From: Candidatus Magasanikbacteria bacterium CG_4_10_14_0_8_um_filter_42_12
GTDB taxonomy: Bacteria > Patescibacteriota > Patescibacteriia > Magasanikbacterales > UBA922
Direction: 5' to 3'
Length of the DNA: 12,209 nucleotides
NCBI GenBank assembly: GCA_002784795.1
Contig: PFLZ01000067.1
Location: forward strand, 1 to 12,209
The position numbers were made by a program, and so were the translations under genes. Below, piece by piece: positions 1 through 7,298 of the stretch. Under the pieces are notes generated by a model. It did no database searches and was not told the origin of the DNA. It saw only the letters and a program-made list of their open reading frames with translations. Each line of letters begins with the position of its first letter. The first letter of the stretch is position 1.

Positions 1-926
1 AGCTCGTGTGCGAGTGTTTTTGCATTCATCACGACTTGCTCTGCATAGAGTTTGAATTCAGGTTGGCTTGCTTCTTTCAATGCTACTGCAATTGCCGCAG
101 TTTGATGATTGTGGGGACCTCCCTGAATTCCCGGAATAATTGCTCTATCAATCAGCGTGGGAATATTTTCTTTTGTGCGCGGAACTTTTGTGAGCGGTGT
201 TGACGGATTTCCGTTTGCAAGAATCATCGCGCCTCGTGGGCCACGGAGTGTTTTGTGTGTGGTGGTAGTGACGACGTCTGCAATGCCGACTGGATTTGGA
301 TGAACGCCACCAGCAACAAGTCCTGCAACGTGGCTCATATCAGCAAGATGGAATGCACCAACTTCATTTGCGATTTCTTGATACTTTTCCCAGTCGTATT
401 GCTGTGCATACGCACTGCCACCAGAGACGATCATTTTTGGTTTGTGTTCGTGTGCGAGGCGACGCATCTCGTCGATATCTATCAGTCCATTTTTTCCACA
501 GCCATACTGCACACTGTTGTAGATTGTTCCTGAAAAATTCAATTTCAATCCATGCGTCATGTGTCCGCCGTGAAAGAGATTGAGTCCCATGACTGTGTCG
601 CCTGGATCGACGAGTGCAAAATACACAGCAAAATTTGCAGGGCAACCTGAATGTGGCTGAACATTTGCATGATCTGCCCCGAAGAGGGCTTTTGCGCGGT
701 CACGGGCAAGATTTTCTACGGCATCCACATTTTCACAGCCACCATAGTAGCGCATGCCTGGATAACCTTCTGAATATTTGTCTGTGAGGCGTGAACCGAG
801 TGCTTCGAGGACAGCAGGGGAGGTGTGGTTTTCCGATGGAATCATTTCTAGTCCTTCTGTTTGTCTTGCGACTTCTTTTTGGATGTAGTTGTAGATGTCT
901 GGGTCTTGTTTTTCTAGTATTGTCAT
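1..926 (-). CDS. glyA: Serine hydroxymethyltransferase (3' end cut by window edge)
   Basis: Pyridoxal-phosphate enzyme of the cytosol that converts serine and tetrahydrofolate to glycine and 5,10-methylene-tetrahydrofolate, the main source of one-carbon units. Reading the minus strand from ATG at 926 gives 308 residues with no stop before the edge; the usual length is about 410-430. Seen in the translation: SEN near residue 31, YYGGCENVD at 60-68, QPHSG at 90-94, and the PLP-lysine motif [13 protein letters not shown] with Lys225 (Lys229 in E. coli). [11 protein letters not shown] follows after a loop that appears somewhat longer than in E. coli. The N-terminus aligns with the family start, so ATG 926 is preferred although no Shine-Dalgarno sequence precedes it; a 7-base phased array begins six bases upstream. 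The Nudix gene lies upstream on the same strand, 127 bases away. The identification is secure; the missing C-terminal quarter lies outside the window. Confidence 0.97.
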   Translation of the reverse strand, partial: MTILEKQDPDIYNYIQKEVARQTEGLEMIPSENHTSPAVLEALGSRLTDKYSEGYPGMRYYGGCENVDAVENLARDRAKALFGADHANVQPHSGCPANFAVYFALVDPGDTVMGLNLFHGGHMTHGLKLNFSGTIYNSVQYGCGKNGLIDIDEMRRLAHEHKPKMIVSGGSAYAQQYDWEKYQEIANEVGAFHLADMSHVAGLVAGGVHPNPVGIADVVTTTTHKTLRGPRGAMILANGNPSTPLTKVPRTKENIPTLIDRAIIPGIQGGPHNHQTAAIAVALKEASQPEFKLYAEQVVMNAKTLAHE

Positions 927-931
927 AGGGT

Positions 932-973
932 AGTAATCAGTAATATGTAACGAGTAATCAGTACTTGATTACG
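932..973. repeat. Degenerate 7-base tandem array upstream of glyA
   Basis: Six consecutive 7-base units occupy this spacer. On the plus strand units 1 and 4 are AGTAATC, unit 2 is AGTAATA and unit 3 is TGTAACG; units 5 and 6 are more divergent. An exact 11-base repeat sits at 932-942 and 953-963. Read in the sense of glyA, the array ends six bases before the ATG, in the place where a ribosome binding site would be expected. The phase is visible directly; any function is unknown. Confidence 0.6.
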
Positions 974-1020
974 TCATCTCGAGCGAAGTCGAGAGATCTC
1001 GGTGTTTTCACGAGTGACGT
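971..1020. repeat. REP-like palindromic element between Nudix gene and glyA
   Basis: Outer arms ACGTCA-T-CTCG (971-981) and CGAG-TGACGT (1011-1020) are complementary apart from one bulged base. Inside, TCTCGA (977-982) and TCGAGA (989-994) form a second hairpin with the loop GCGAAG, followed by the 8-base palindrome GAGATCTC (993-1000). The stems cannot all form at once. There is no U-run on either side, so it is not a classical intrinsic terminator. Its position between two minus-strand genes fits a REP-type repeat or a processing site. Copy number in the genome is unknown. Confidence 0.45.
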
Positions 1021-1053
1021 AGTTGTTTTATCTAAATTCAAGTGAAATAAAAA

Positions 1054-1464
1054 TCATAGCTCTTTTTTTACATCTTCGATAATTTCAACCACATTTGGGG
1101 CGCAGTTTTCAGGTAAATTTTGTATATCATACCAATCCCATTCAATCGTCTGTGGACCGGGCACGATTTCTCCAATACGCTTCGCGAGATAATGGACAAG
1201 GATTGCGTAGGTTTCTTTTCCTGGGCGCTTTACCAGTAATGTGCGAAGGGGTTTTACAATTTCAATATCTACCCCAATTTCCTCTTTTGCTTCACGCCTT
1301 GCTACTTCCTCTAGTGGCATATCAAAATCTTCCATCGTCCCGCCTGGCAGCATGAAATAAGGGCTCTCTTCGCCATCGCTTTTTCGCTCTCTATTGAGCA
1401 AGACCTTGCCATTTTCAATAATGATCGGTCCAACCGCAATAATTGTTCCTGCTGGAAGTTCCAT
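1054..1464 (-). CDS. Nudix hydrolase
   Basis: A 136-residue protein, typical of single-domain Nudix enzymes, which hydrolyse a nucleoside diphosphate linked to another group with help from a divalent metal. The Nudix box lies at residues 41-65: LPGG at 39-42, then REAKEEIGV at 57-65, giving the catalytic RExxEExG. The stretch between the GG and the RE is one residue longer than the usual pattern, and Asp48 or Met49 stands where the first conserved Glu is expected. The N-terminal strands (TIIAVGPIII) and the WDWYDIQNLPE segment after the box fit the fold. The substrate cannot be read from the sequence; ADP-ribose, mutagenic nucleotides or dinucleotide polyphosphates are all possible. The gene precedes glyA on the same strand and is divergent from the transporter gene, separated by 53 bases. 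Confidence 0.9.
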   Translation of the reverse strand: MELPAGTIIAVGPIIIENGKVLLNRERKSDGEESPYFMLPGGTMEDFDMPLEEVARREAKEEIGVDIEIVKPLRTLLVKRPGKETYAILVHYLAKRIGEIVPGPQTIEWDWYDIQNLPENCAPNVVEIIEDVKKEL

Positions 1465-1517
1465 AGGTTCTTGTTTTTACTGCTGTATGCTATCATTTAC
1501 GATAGGTTTTCGCAATT

Positions 1518-2423
1518 ATGCAATATATGTGGATTATATACGGACTGTTAGCTCATTTTGCGTGGGCAATAGAAAATGTAGGGGATAAGTATCTCCTCGA
1601 AAATAAGATCAAGCAGCCAATTGTCTATCTCTATATTCTTGGGACACTTTTTGGTGTTAGCGGGATTGTTGGATTTTTACTCTTTGGCATGCCTGTCCCT
1701 GATGCGTCAGTGCTTGTACTCATAGCACTTGCCGGTATTTTTTGGTTTTATGGTGGACTGCCGTATTTGCTGGCAGTAAAGCGGGAAGAAATTACCCGTA
1801 TAGCTATTTGGTGGAATTTGATTCCGATATTTAGTTTTCTTATTGCGTTTGTTTTTTTTCGTGAAATATTATCTCTGCAGCAGGCGGTTGCATTTGTGTT
1901 GCTCCTCGCTGCCGCGTTTCTTGCCTCAGTACATATACGAAAGGGGATTGCAGTCTTCTCATCTGCGATTGTGTATATGCTTGTTGCATGTTTTCTCTAT
2001 GCGATTTATGCTGTCTTTCTTCATGAAGCTATGAAACATGTGACCTTTCCGATCGCATTTATCTGGACTGCTATCACTGTGGGAGCTAGTGCGCAAGTAT
2101 TTCTTTTGTCAAAAAAATTCAGACACTTTTTACATGATGAACATTTGTTTAGTAGAAAACAAGTGCTTGGAGGTGCGGTATTGATAGCACTCAGTGAACA
2201 AGTTGGATCATTGTTTAATCAAGCCGCTTTGTCACTTGCGCCGGCGGCATTGGTATTCTCACTCGAGAGCTCGCAAGTATTGTTTGTATTTCTCATCACA
2301 ACTGTTGTTGGCCTCTTTAATAAAAAAGTCCTCAGAGAATCATTTGATCGAGGAAATTTGGTGATGAAACTTTTTGCCACGGTGCTGTTGTTTGTGGGGA
2401 TTGCTGTTTTGAGTGGAAAGTAG
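1518..2423 (+). CDS. EamA/DMT-family membrane transporter
   Basis: A 301-residue, strongly hydrophobic protein with about ten predicted membrane spans and short charged loops, the size and layout of the drug/metabolite transporter (EamA) superfamily. The two halves look like the usual internal repeat: the first runs from WIIYGLLAHFAWAIENVGDKYLL to about residue 140, the second from AIVYMLVACFLYAIYAVFLHEA to the end. ESSQVLFVFLITTVVGL near residues 250-266 matches the conserved penultimate helix of the family, where small residues and a Glu are common. Family members export amino acids, metabolites or drugs; the substrate cannot be assigned here. ATG 1518 opens directly into the first membrane helix and no better upstream start exists. 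It is divergent from the Nudix gene and convergent with elp3. Confidence 0.9.
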   Translation: MQYMWIIYGLLAHFAWAIENVGDKYLLENKIKQPIVYLYILGTLFGVSGIVGFLLFGMPVPDASVLVLIALAGIFWFYGGLPYLLAVKREEITRIAIWWNLIPIFSFLIAFVFFREILSLQQAVAFVLLLAAAFLASVHIRKGIAVFSSAIVYMLVACFLYAIYAVFLHEAMKHVTFPIAFIWTAITVGASAQVFLLSKKFRHFLHDEHLFSRKQVLGGAVLIALSEQVGSLFNQAALSLAPAALVFSLESSQVLFVFLITTVVGLFNKKVLRESFDRGNLVMKLFATVLLFVGIAVLSGK

Positions 2424-2429
2424 CAAATA

Positions 2430-2507
2430 CTATAGAAGTATCTTCACCATATACGTCCCTTCTTTCATATATCTCCAACTTCGTTCAAGCTGCGTTGGAC
2501 AAGCATG
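2430..2507 (-). pseudogene. In-frame duplicated remnant of the Elp3 C-terminal tail
   Basis: Directly after the elp3 TAG stop (2508-2510) the same frame stays open for 25 codons to another TAG at 2430-2432. Its end reads ERSWRYMKEGTYMVKILL, against EKKHGYTKEGTYMIKNI at the true Elp3 C-terminus; KEGTYM is identical and the next residue is Ile or Val. At the DNA level about 24 of 31 aligned bases match, and one of the differences falls at a synonymous site (ACA/ACG). This suggests a partial duplication of the 3' end, or replacement of an older 3' end by recombination. The region also contains a 6-bp inverted repeat (2474-2479 with 2494-2499). No start codon or domain of its own is seen. Confidence 0.5.
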
Positions 2508-4244
2508 CTATATATTTTTGATCATATATGTCCCTTCCTTCGTATACCCATGTTTTTTCTCATAATACCCCCGCACTCCCACACCCGAAATAACGGCAAC
2601 TTTGTGGTAGCCGTGTTCTTTTGCAATGCGCTCTGCTTCTTTCATGAGAAGTGAGCCAAGACCGGTGTGTTGCGATGCACCTTCTTCAGTTTTCCCAATG
2701 CCGACGAGCTGTCCGTACGTATGAAGTTCTCGAATAAAGGCAGCGTCTTTTATTTCTGGAAGATACTCCCAAAGTTTTTCGTTCTGCGAATAACCCCCTC
2801 CAACTCCCCCTACTAGAGGGAGAGCATCATTCTGTTTTTCTGGTAAACGAAGTCGTAAAAATCCGTAAACGGCTTGATGCCCAGCATCTTCCATGGTGAT
2901 GAAGTATTCTGTGCCACCAATCGTTTCGTATGTTTCTACAACAATTTTAGGATCAGCGAGGAGTTGCTCTGCTGACATAAGTTTTTGTTGTCGTCCGATT
3001 TCTCGACATCTGAGACACACACACTTCTGTCCCCGTTTGTGCAATTCTTTTTCCAGTTCTTCACGAAGGTTCGTGATTTTATTTCCAGCTTCGATTTCCT
3101 CACTTGGGATATCACGAATCAATCGTGAGATACGACAGTAGCGAGGTGTTTCCAGTTTCATTTGGAGAAGTGCACGGAAGAGTCCTTCTTCACCATACGG
3201 TGTATATCTACCATCTTGGAGCCACTGATACAGCTCAGCTGATTTTATGACAGCACATGGATAAATCTTTACCATGTCTGGACGGAGTGCGAGATCGGTA
3301 AAGAGTGTTTTGTACATCTCGATATCATGCTCTGGTGAGCTTCCTGGCAAGTCTGGCATGAAGTGAAGATCCACTTTGAATCCTGCTTGACGAAGGAGTG
3401 TAATGGCGTCACGAAACTGCTGGACACTGTGTCCACGTTGAATCAGTTCAAGAATCTTGTCGTCAGGGGCTTGCAATCCAAGTTCGATACGCGTACATCC
3501 CTGTCGACGCATGTGGTGTATTGTCTTTGGAGAAATGGCATCTGGTCGCGTTTCGAGCGTGAGACCGATAATGCGATAGTCTGCTGTTTCATTGTACGTT
3601 TGTTCTTCATCCAGCGCTGCTTGAATATCTTCGAGTTTTTTTTCTCTCCAGTTATCTTCACCTGTACTTGGTACTTCCACTTCACGAGAAAAATTGTTGC
3701 ACGCTTTAAAAGATTCCAATATATACCAATATTGATATTTGAGAGGATATGCATTCCACGTACCACCTTTGATAATATATTCAATCTTGTCGCATGGATG
3801 GCCATTTGCTTCGAGCATCTCTATACGTTTTTGCATTAGCTGATATGGATCAAAATTGAGTCGTTGGCTTCTTGCTGCTGCTGGTTCACTCGCAATATAG
3901 CTCTTTGGCATGCGGTATTCTGTAGGGCAATAGACGCATGTGCCAGGACACATATATGGTTTTACGAGAGACGTGATCACAGCAATGCCCGACATACTTC
4001 GAATATCGGCTTTTCGCATGAGCGTTTCAAACTGTTTGTCCTCAGGAATACTTCCATTTTTCACCATTTTCTGGTAGGTTTCTGAGAGAAGTTTATTCGA
4101 AGGTTGTTTTATTTTCAGTGCATTGCAGGTTTTTCTTCGGATATGATCAAAGTCTGCCTTTGTTTTTGGGGCAGTTTCGATAATCTCTTTTAAAATTTCT
4201 TCTAACTTTTTTTCTTCCATAGAAAATGGAACACAGATTTCCAT
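2508..4244 (-). CDS. elp3: Elp3-family tRNA U34 radical SAM/GNAT enzyme
   Basis: Catalyses formation of 5-carboxymethyl-uridine at wobble position 34 of tRNAs, using a radical SAM [4Fe-4S] cluster and acetyl-CoA. The 578 residues carry the full architecture. The cluster cysteines are C99, C103 and C106 in CPGTCVYCP. Further radical SAM motifs are KGGTWNAYP (159-167), GLTLETRPDAI (227-237), ELGLQAPDDKILELIQRGH (254-272) and MPDLPG (296-301). The cysteine group KCVCLRCREIG (407-417) lies in the region described as zinc-binding in Elp3. The C-terminal acetyltransferase domain has QHTGLGSLLMKEAERIA (525-541) and VISGVGVRGYYEK. Known bacterial Elp3 works without the other Elongator subunits, and none is seen here. 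ATG 4244 is the longest start, but it lies inside a dyad arm whose mirror copy is noncoding; Met9 (4220) is an equally or more likely start. No Shine-Dalgarno sequence precedes either. Confidence 0.96.
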   Translation of the reverse strand: MEICVPFSMEEKKLEEILKEIIETAPKTKADFDHIRRKTCNALKIKQPSNKLLSETYQKMVKNGSIPEDKQFETLMRKADIRSMSGIAVITSLVKPYMCPGTCVYCPTEYRMPKSYIASEPAAARSQRLNFDPYQLMQKRIEMLEANGHPCDKIEYIIKGGTWNAYPLKYQYWYILESFKACNNFSREVEVPSTGEDNWREKKLEDIQAALDEEQTYNETADYRIIGLTLETRPDAISPKTIHHMRRQGCTRIELGLQAPDDKILELIQRGHSVQQFRDAITLLRQAGFKVDLHFMPDLPGSSPEHDIEMYKTLFTDLALRPDMVKIYPCAVIKSAELYQWLQDGRYTPYGEEGLFRALLQMKLETPRYCRISRLIRDIPSEEIEAGNKITNLREELEKELHKRGQKCVCLRCREIGRQQKLMSAEQLLADPKIVVETYETIGGTEYFITMEDAGHQAVYGFLRLRLPEKQNDALPLVGGVGGGYSQNEKLWEYLPEIKDAAFIRELHTYGQLVGIGKTEEGASQHTGLGSLLMKEAERIAKEHGYHKVAVISGVGVRGYYEKKHGYTKEGTYMIKNI

Positions 4245-4305
4245 GATTGCCAGGATACACCAGGATGAGATCTCGGTAGATCTGGGTAATCCTGGAAATC
4301 TGTGT
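4231..4305. promoter_or_regulatory. Large dyad in the elp3/methyltransferase divergent promoter
   Basis: Two 26-base arms, 4231-4256 and 4280-4305, are inverted copies with 21 of 26 matches, including an uninterrupted 13-base match (ACACAGATTTCCA and its complement). Between them lie two AGATCT palindromes separated by CGGT (4268-4283) and an extra CCAGGAT copy. The sequence following each arm leads quickly to a start codon: ATG 4319 on the plus side, ATG 4220 on the minus side. This layout fits one protein dimer or a cruciform controlling both genes. The dyad is seen directly; the regulatory role is inferred. Confidence 0.55.
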
Positions 4306-4307
4306 CC

Positions 4308-4319
4308 TATAATATATTA
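4308..4319 (+). promoter_or_regulatory. Perfect TATAAT -10 box giving a probably leaderless transcript
   Basis: TATAAT at 4308-4313 is a perfect sigma-70 -10 hexamer. The methyltransferase ATG begins six bases later, where transcription should start, so the mRNA is probably leaderless. No convincing -35 box is present at 17 bases; the position is taken up by the dyad arm. Confidence 0.55.
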
Positions 4320-5005
4320 TGCAATCATATATAGAACAAAACACATCTGCGTACGACGAAATCGCTGTATTGTTTTCCAGTACCCGAGAATATATTTGGA
4401 AGGATATCAAGCCGTTGAAGCGATTTGCTACAAAGGGAAATCGTATTCTCGACATCGGGTGCGGGAATGGCAGACTATATCAGCTTTTTGAAGATTTGTC
4501 CATCGAGTTTACGGGTATTGATATTAGTCAAAATTTGATACAGATAGCAAAAGAAAAGTATCCTGAAGCAAGATTTACAGTAGGGGACATGCGAGTGTTA
4601 CCATTTGATGACGCATCATTTGATATTGCGTATTCTATTGCCGCTGTTCATCACCTCCCACCAGAAGGGCAACAGGAGGTACTAAACGAAGTTGCCTGCG
4701 TTCTCGTGCCAGGTGGTTTATTCGTCATGACAAATTGGAATTTTTTGGGTCGTTGGACCAAAAAACGTATTGAAAAGGGACGGTATCTCATCGGCGATAT
4801 GCCAGATCATATTATTGCAAACTTTATCTCGGGTGACAAAAAAACAGATGCTCCTCGGCATTACTGGAATATTACGCCAGAGCAGATGACAACGATGGCG
4901 GGAAAAGCTGGTTTTGTTGTTGTGAAACAATACTATTCAAAAAATGGCGAAGAGGAGGGTGTGAAGGAAGGGGATAATTTGATTAGTGTTTTGAGAAAAA
5001 CGTAG
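4319..5005 (+). CDS. SAM-dependent methyltransferase, Trm9/ALKBH8-like
   Basis: A class I methyltransferase of 228 residues. SAM-binding motif I is ILDIGCGNG (43-51), the acidic residue after motif II is Asp68 in GIDIS, and GD at 89-90 is also conserved. Beyond the general fold, several segments match the wobble-uridine methyltransferases Trm9 (yeast) and ALKBH8 (human): YDEIAVLFSSTR..W at 12-27, YSIAAVHHLP at 105-114, PGG then W at 131-140, and a C-terminal RHYWNITPEQM..AGF..V..YYS segment. Trm9 methylates cm5U34 of tRNA to mcm5U34, the step directly after Elp3. Divergence from elp3 across a shared dyad supports this role. No Trm112 partner is seen. The methyltransferase call is secure; the Trm9-like function is inferred, and a small-molecule or quinone methyltransferase remains possible. 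Confidence 0.9.
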   Translation: MQSYIEQNTSAYDEIAVLFSSTREYIWKDIKPLKRFATKGNRILDIGCGNGRLYQLFEDLSIEFTGIDISQNLIQIAKEKYPEARFTVGDMRVLPFDDASFDIAYSIAAVHHLPPEGQQEVLNEVACVLVPGGLFVMTNWNFLGRWTKKRIEKGRYLIGDMPDHIIANFISGDKKTDAPRHYWNITPEQMTTMAGKAGFVVVKQYYSKNGEEEGVKEGDNLISVLRKT

Positions 5006-5019
5006 AGAAGTGATATACT
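4991..5019 (+). promoter_or_regulatory. Sigma-70 promoter of the VirD4-like gene
   Basis: TTGAGA (4991-4996), a 17-base spacer, and TATACT (5014-5019) with an upstream TG at 5011-5012 form an extended -10 promoter. It overlaps the end of the methyltransferase gene, whose stop is at 5003-5005. Transcription should start near 5026, next to the palindrome ATACGTAT (5023-5030), leaving a leader of about 48 bases that is mostly the 7-base array. Confidence 0.6.
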
Positions 5020-5038
5020 CGAATACGTATAGTACCGT

Positions 5039-5073
5039 TTGTTTATTGTTTATTGCTATTTGTTATTTGATTT
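5039..5073. repeat. 7-base tandem array abutting the GTG start of the VirD4-like gene
   Basis: Five 7-base units, each beginning TTG: the first two are both TTGTTTA, and units 3 to 5 follow TTGNTWW loosely. The last unit ends at 5073 and the start codon is 5074. There is no Shine-Dalgarno sequence. The strict phase is visible; function unknown. Confidence 0.6.
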
Positions 5074-7200
5074 GTGCCTACACATCATCTCACTGCTGAC
5101 AAACAAGAAGAAACACCAAAAGAAGACATTTGTCTTTTTGGTCAAACAACGTACCGCAATCAACTGCGGCGTTTTGGGATAAAAACAGATGATCGTCGAC
5201 GCCACATGTATGTGATAGGAAAGACAGGTATGGGAAAGACGACCATGCTCGAAAACATGGTATTGCAAGACATATATAATGGGCATGGTATTGGGGTTGT
5301 CGATCCGCACGGAGATTTTGCAGAAAAAATTATTGACTATATCCCTGCACACAGAATCAACGATGTTGTGTATTTCAATCCTGCTGACGTTGAATATCCT
5401 ATTGGATTCAATATTCTCGAAGTACAAAATGAAGAACAAAAGCATCTCGTCGCCGCGGGACTCATGGCCGTATTCAAAAAGATTTGGCCAGATGTATGGA
5501 GTGCCCGAATGGAATACATTTTGAATAATACCTTGCTTGCATTGCTCGATTACGAAGGATCGACACTCCTCGGTATCAATCGTCTGCTTGCAGACAAAAA
5601 ATTTCGTAGTAAAGTATTGAAAAAATTGACAGATCCCGTCATCAAGTCTTTTTGGACGACAGAATTTGCCAACTACGAACCTCGGTACCAAAAAGAAGCG
5701 GTTGCGCCTATCCAAAATAAAATTGGGCAGTTTCTTTCTGCCAGTGTTATCCGAAACATGGTTGCACAGGTAAAATCAACAATTGATGTCCGAGAAATCA
5801 TGGATACAAAAAAGATTCTTATCATGAATCTTTCAAAGGGACGTATTGGAGAAGACAACAGTCGCTTGCTCGGAGGTATGCTTATTACCGAGATTCAGCT
5901 CGCAGCGATGAGTCGTGTCGACATGCCAGAAGAAGAACGAAAAGATTTCTTTCTTTATGTCGATGAATTCCAAAACTTTGCAACACCATCGTTTGCAAAT
6001 ATTTTGTCTGAAGCCCGAAAATATCGTCTCAGTCTGATCATGGCGCATCAATATGTCATGCAGCTCGATGAAGTCGTTGCGGATGCTGTCTTTGGAAACG
6101 TCGGATCTATGGTAACGTTTCGTGTTGGGGCAGGAGATGCCGAAACACTGGAAAAAGAATATGCACCAACGTTTACCATCGAAGACATTGTCAATTTGCC
6201 AAAATTTCAAATTTTCTTGAAGCTCATGATCGATGGGATTGCGTCACAGCCATTTAGTGCTATGACGATGCCACCGATCGGATCACGTACCGGCAGTGCC
6301 GAAAAAGTTATCCGTGTTTCTCGAGAACGATATGGAAAAGATCGTGCTGTAATCGAAGAAAAAATCACAAGGTGGAGTGGTATGGAAATAGACGACGATG
6401 ACGATGATGCGCCTTCTTCTTCGGGTAATGCAAAGCCTAGTTCTGGAAATGGAAAATCATACGGAGGAAAATCTTCAGGAAATAGCGGAAGTAGTAGCAA
6501 TGGATTTTCCAATTCACAACATAGAAACAATACAAAGAAACCCGAAGCGCCAAAAAACAGTTCACCAAAAAGAGAAGAACAAAAAAATACAGACAAACCA
6601 AAAGATCCGCCCGCACAATCTTTCCCTTCTGCACCAAAGCCACAGGTGGAAGAAAAAAAGCCAGAGCCAGTGATTCACCTCACTGATTTGCTCCCAACAA
6701 AAAAGGATGAGGTGCCTGCCGTGGAGCCAGAAAAAGCTGATACACCTACCAGCTCCACCATTCCCGAAAAAAAACAGGCAGAACCTGTTGTCTTTGAAAA
6801 GAAAGAATCCCAAGTACAAAAGCAACCTGCTGAAATAAAAAAACCTGAAGTGCCTCGTTCAGAACAATCTTCTGATCAACCAAAGAAAAAACGCAAGCGC
6901 AATAGAAAAAGAAATAAAAAAAGTAATGATGCGAACTCCGAACAAGTACGAAATTACGAACATACGGATGCTTCACAAGTGAAACGTAAGGAAGTGGAAA
7001 AAGTTGAGGTACCTGTAACGCAAGCGTTAGAAAAAAAACAAGCAGCAACGTTGGACTCTGTATCAGAAAAACCTTCAGAGACGATACCAACAGAGAAAAA
7101 AGAAGAAACACCAAAACCGACAGCGCAGATCTTGAAGCAAAATCAAGTGGTGACATTCAAAAATGATGATGACGATGATTCTTGGCGACACGATCGATAG
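5074..7200 (+). CDS. VirD4/TraG-like type IV coupling ATPase with long disordered tail
   Basis: A 708-residue protein starting at GTG. The N-terminal part (about 20-430) is a P-loop ATPase: Walker A GKTGMGKTT (49-57), VVDPHGDF (75-82), Walker B FFLYVDEFQNF (292-302), and the LIMAHQYV segment (321-328). These are typical of the hexameric DNA-pumping ATPases VirD4/TraD and of 'type IV secretion DNA-binding domain' proteins common in CPR genomes. Unlike conjugative VirD4, no N-terminal membrane helices are seen. Residues 440-708 form a low-complexity, Pro/Lys/Glu/Ser-rich tail. It starts with an acidic run (Asp440-445), contains a basic cluster (KKKRKRNRKRNKK, 604-616) and ends with Asp698-702. 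The basic cluster could bind nucleic acid. No relaxase or other secretion gene is in the window, so the role in DNA uptake, transfer or pilus work is open. Confidence 0.87.
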   Translation: MPTHHLTADKQEETPKEDICLFGQTTYRNQLRRFGIKTDDRRRHMYVIGKTGMGKTTMLENMVLQDIYNGHGIGVVDPHGDFAEKIIDYIPAHRINDVVYFNPADVEYPIGFNILEVQNEEQKHLVAAGLMAVFKKIWPDVWSARMEYILNNTLLALLDYEGSTLLGINRLLADKKFRSKVLKKLTDPVIKSFWTTEFANYEPRYQKEAVAPIQNKIGQFLSASVIRNMVAQVKSTIDVREIMDTKKILIMNLSKGRIGEDNSRLLGGMLITEIQLAAMSRVDMPEEERKDFFLYVDEFQNFATPSFANILSEARKYRLSLIMAHQYVMQLDEVVADAVFGNVGSMVTFRVGAGDAETLEKEYAPTFTIEDIVNLPKFQIFLKLMIDGIASQPFSAMTMPPIGSRTGSAEKVIRVSRERYGKDRAVIEEKITRWSGMEIDDDDDDAPSSSGNAKPSSGNGKSYGGKSSGNSGSSSNGFSNSQHRNNTKKPEAPKNSSPKREEQKNTDKPKDPPAQSFPSAPKPQVEEKKPEPVIHLTDLLPTKKDEVPAVEPEKADTPTSSTIPEKKQAEPVVFEKKESQVQKQPAEIKKPEVPRSEQSSDQPKKKRKRNRKRNKKSNDANSEQVRNYEHTDASQVKRKEVEKVEVPVTQALEKKQAATLDSVSEKPSETIPTEKKEETPKPTAQILKQNQVVTFKNDDDDDSWRHDR

Positions 7201-7236
7201 AGACTTAGAGGCTTAGATCATTAGGTAGTTAGGTTG
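7201..7236. repeat. 8-base phased array (TTAG units), left arm
   Basis: TTAG occurs at 7205, 7213, 7221 and 7229, exactly eight bases apart, beginning right after the stop codon of the VirD4-like gene. The other four bases of each unit vary (e.g. AGGCTTAG). An inverted partner array lies at 7299-7330 on the far side of the terminator. Confidence 0.6.
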
Positions 7237-7252
7237 CATAGAAGTGCGAGGT

Positions 7253-7290
7253 AAAAAGAAAGAACGTGTATATATCACTGTTCTTTTTTT
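7253..7290 (+). terminator. Rho-independent terminator after the VirD4-like gene
   Basis: The stem pairs AAGAAC (7260-7265) with GTTCTT (7280-7285) and GTG (7266-7268) with CAC (7276-7278), with one bulged T and a TATATAT loop. The lower stem extends by A-U pairs and is followed by a run of seven T (7284-7290). The A-rich 5' side means it could also act in the other direction. Confidence 0.75.
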
Positions 7291-7298
7291 ATTATTTC

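Noticed and set aside
2474..2499. Hairpin TCCAAC...GTTGGA as a terminator for the transporter gene or elp3
   Set aside because: The 14-base loop is large and the nearest T-run is about a dozen bases away; it also falls within the duplicated tail.
3363..3839. Open frame of 158 codons antisense to elp3
   Set aside because: It overlaps the conserved radical SAM core and has no domain or start signal; a shadow of elp3.
993..4277. Shared 11-base word GAGATCTCGGT at 993-1003 and 4267-4277
   Set aside because: In a window of this size several 11-base matches are expected by chance, and the match does not extend further.
5056..5715. Open frame of 219 codons antisense to the VirD4-like gene
   Set aside because: It lies wholly opposite conserved ATPase motifs, has no recognisable domain and shows the Cys/Phe/His-rich composition of a shadow frame.
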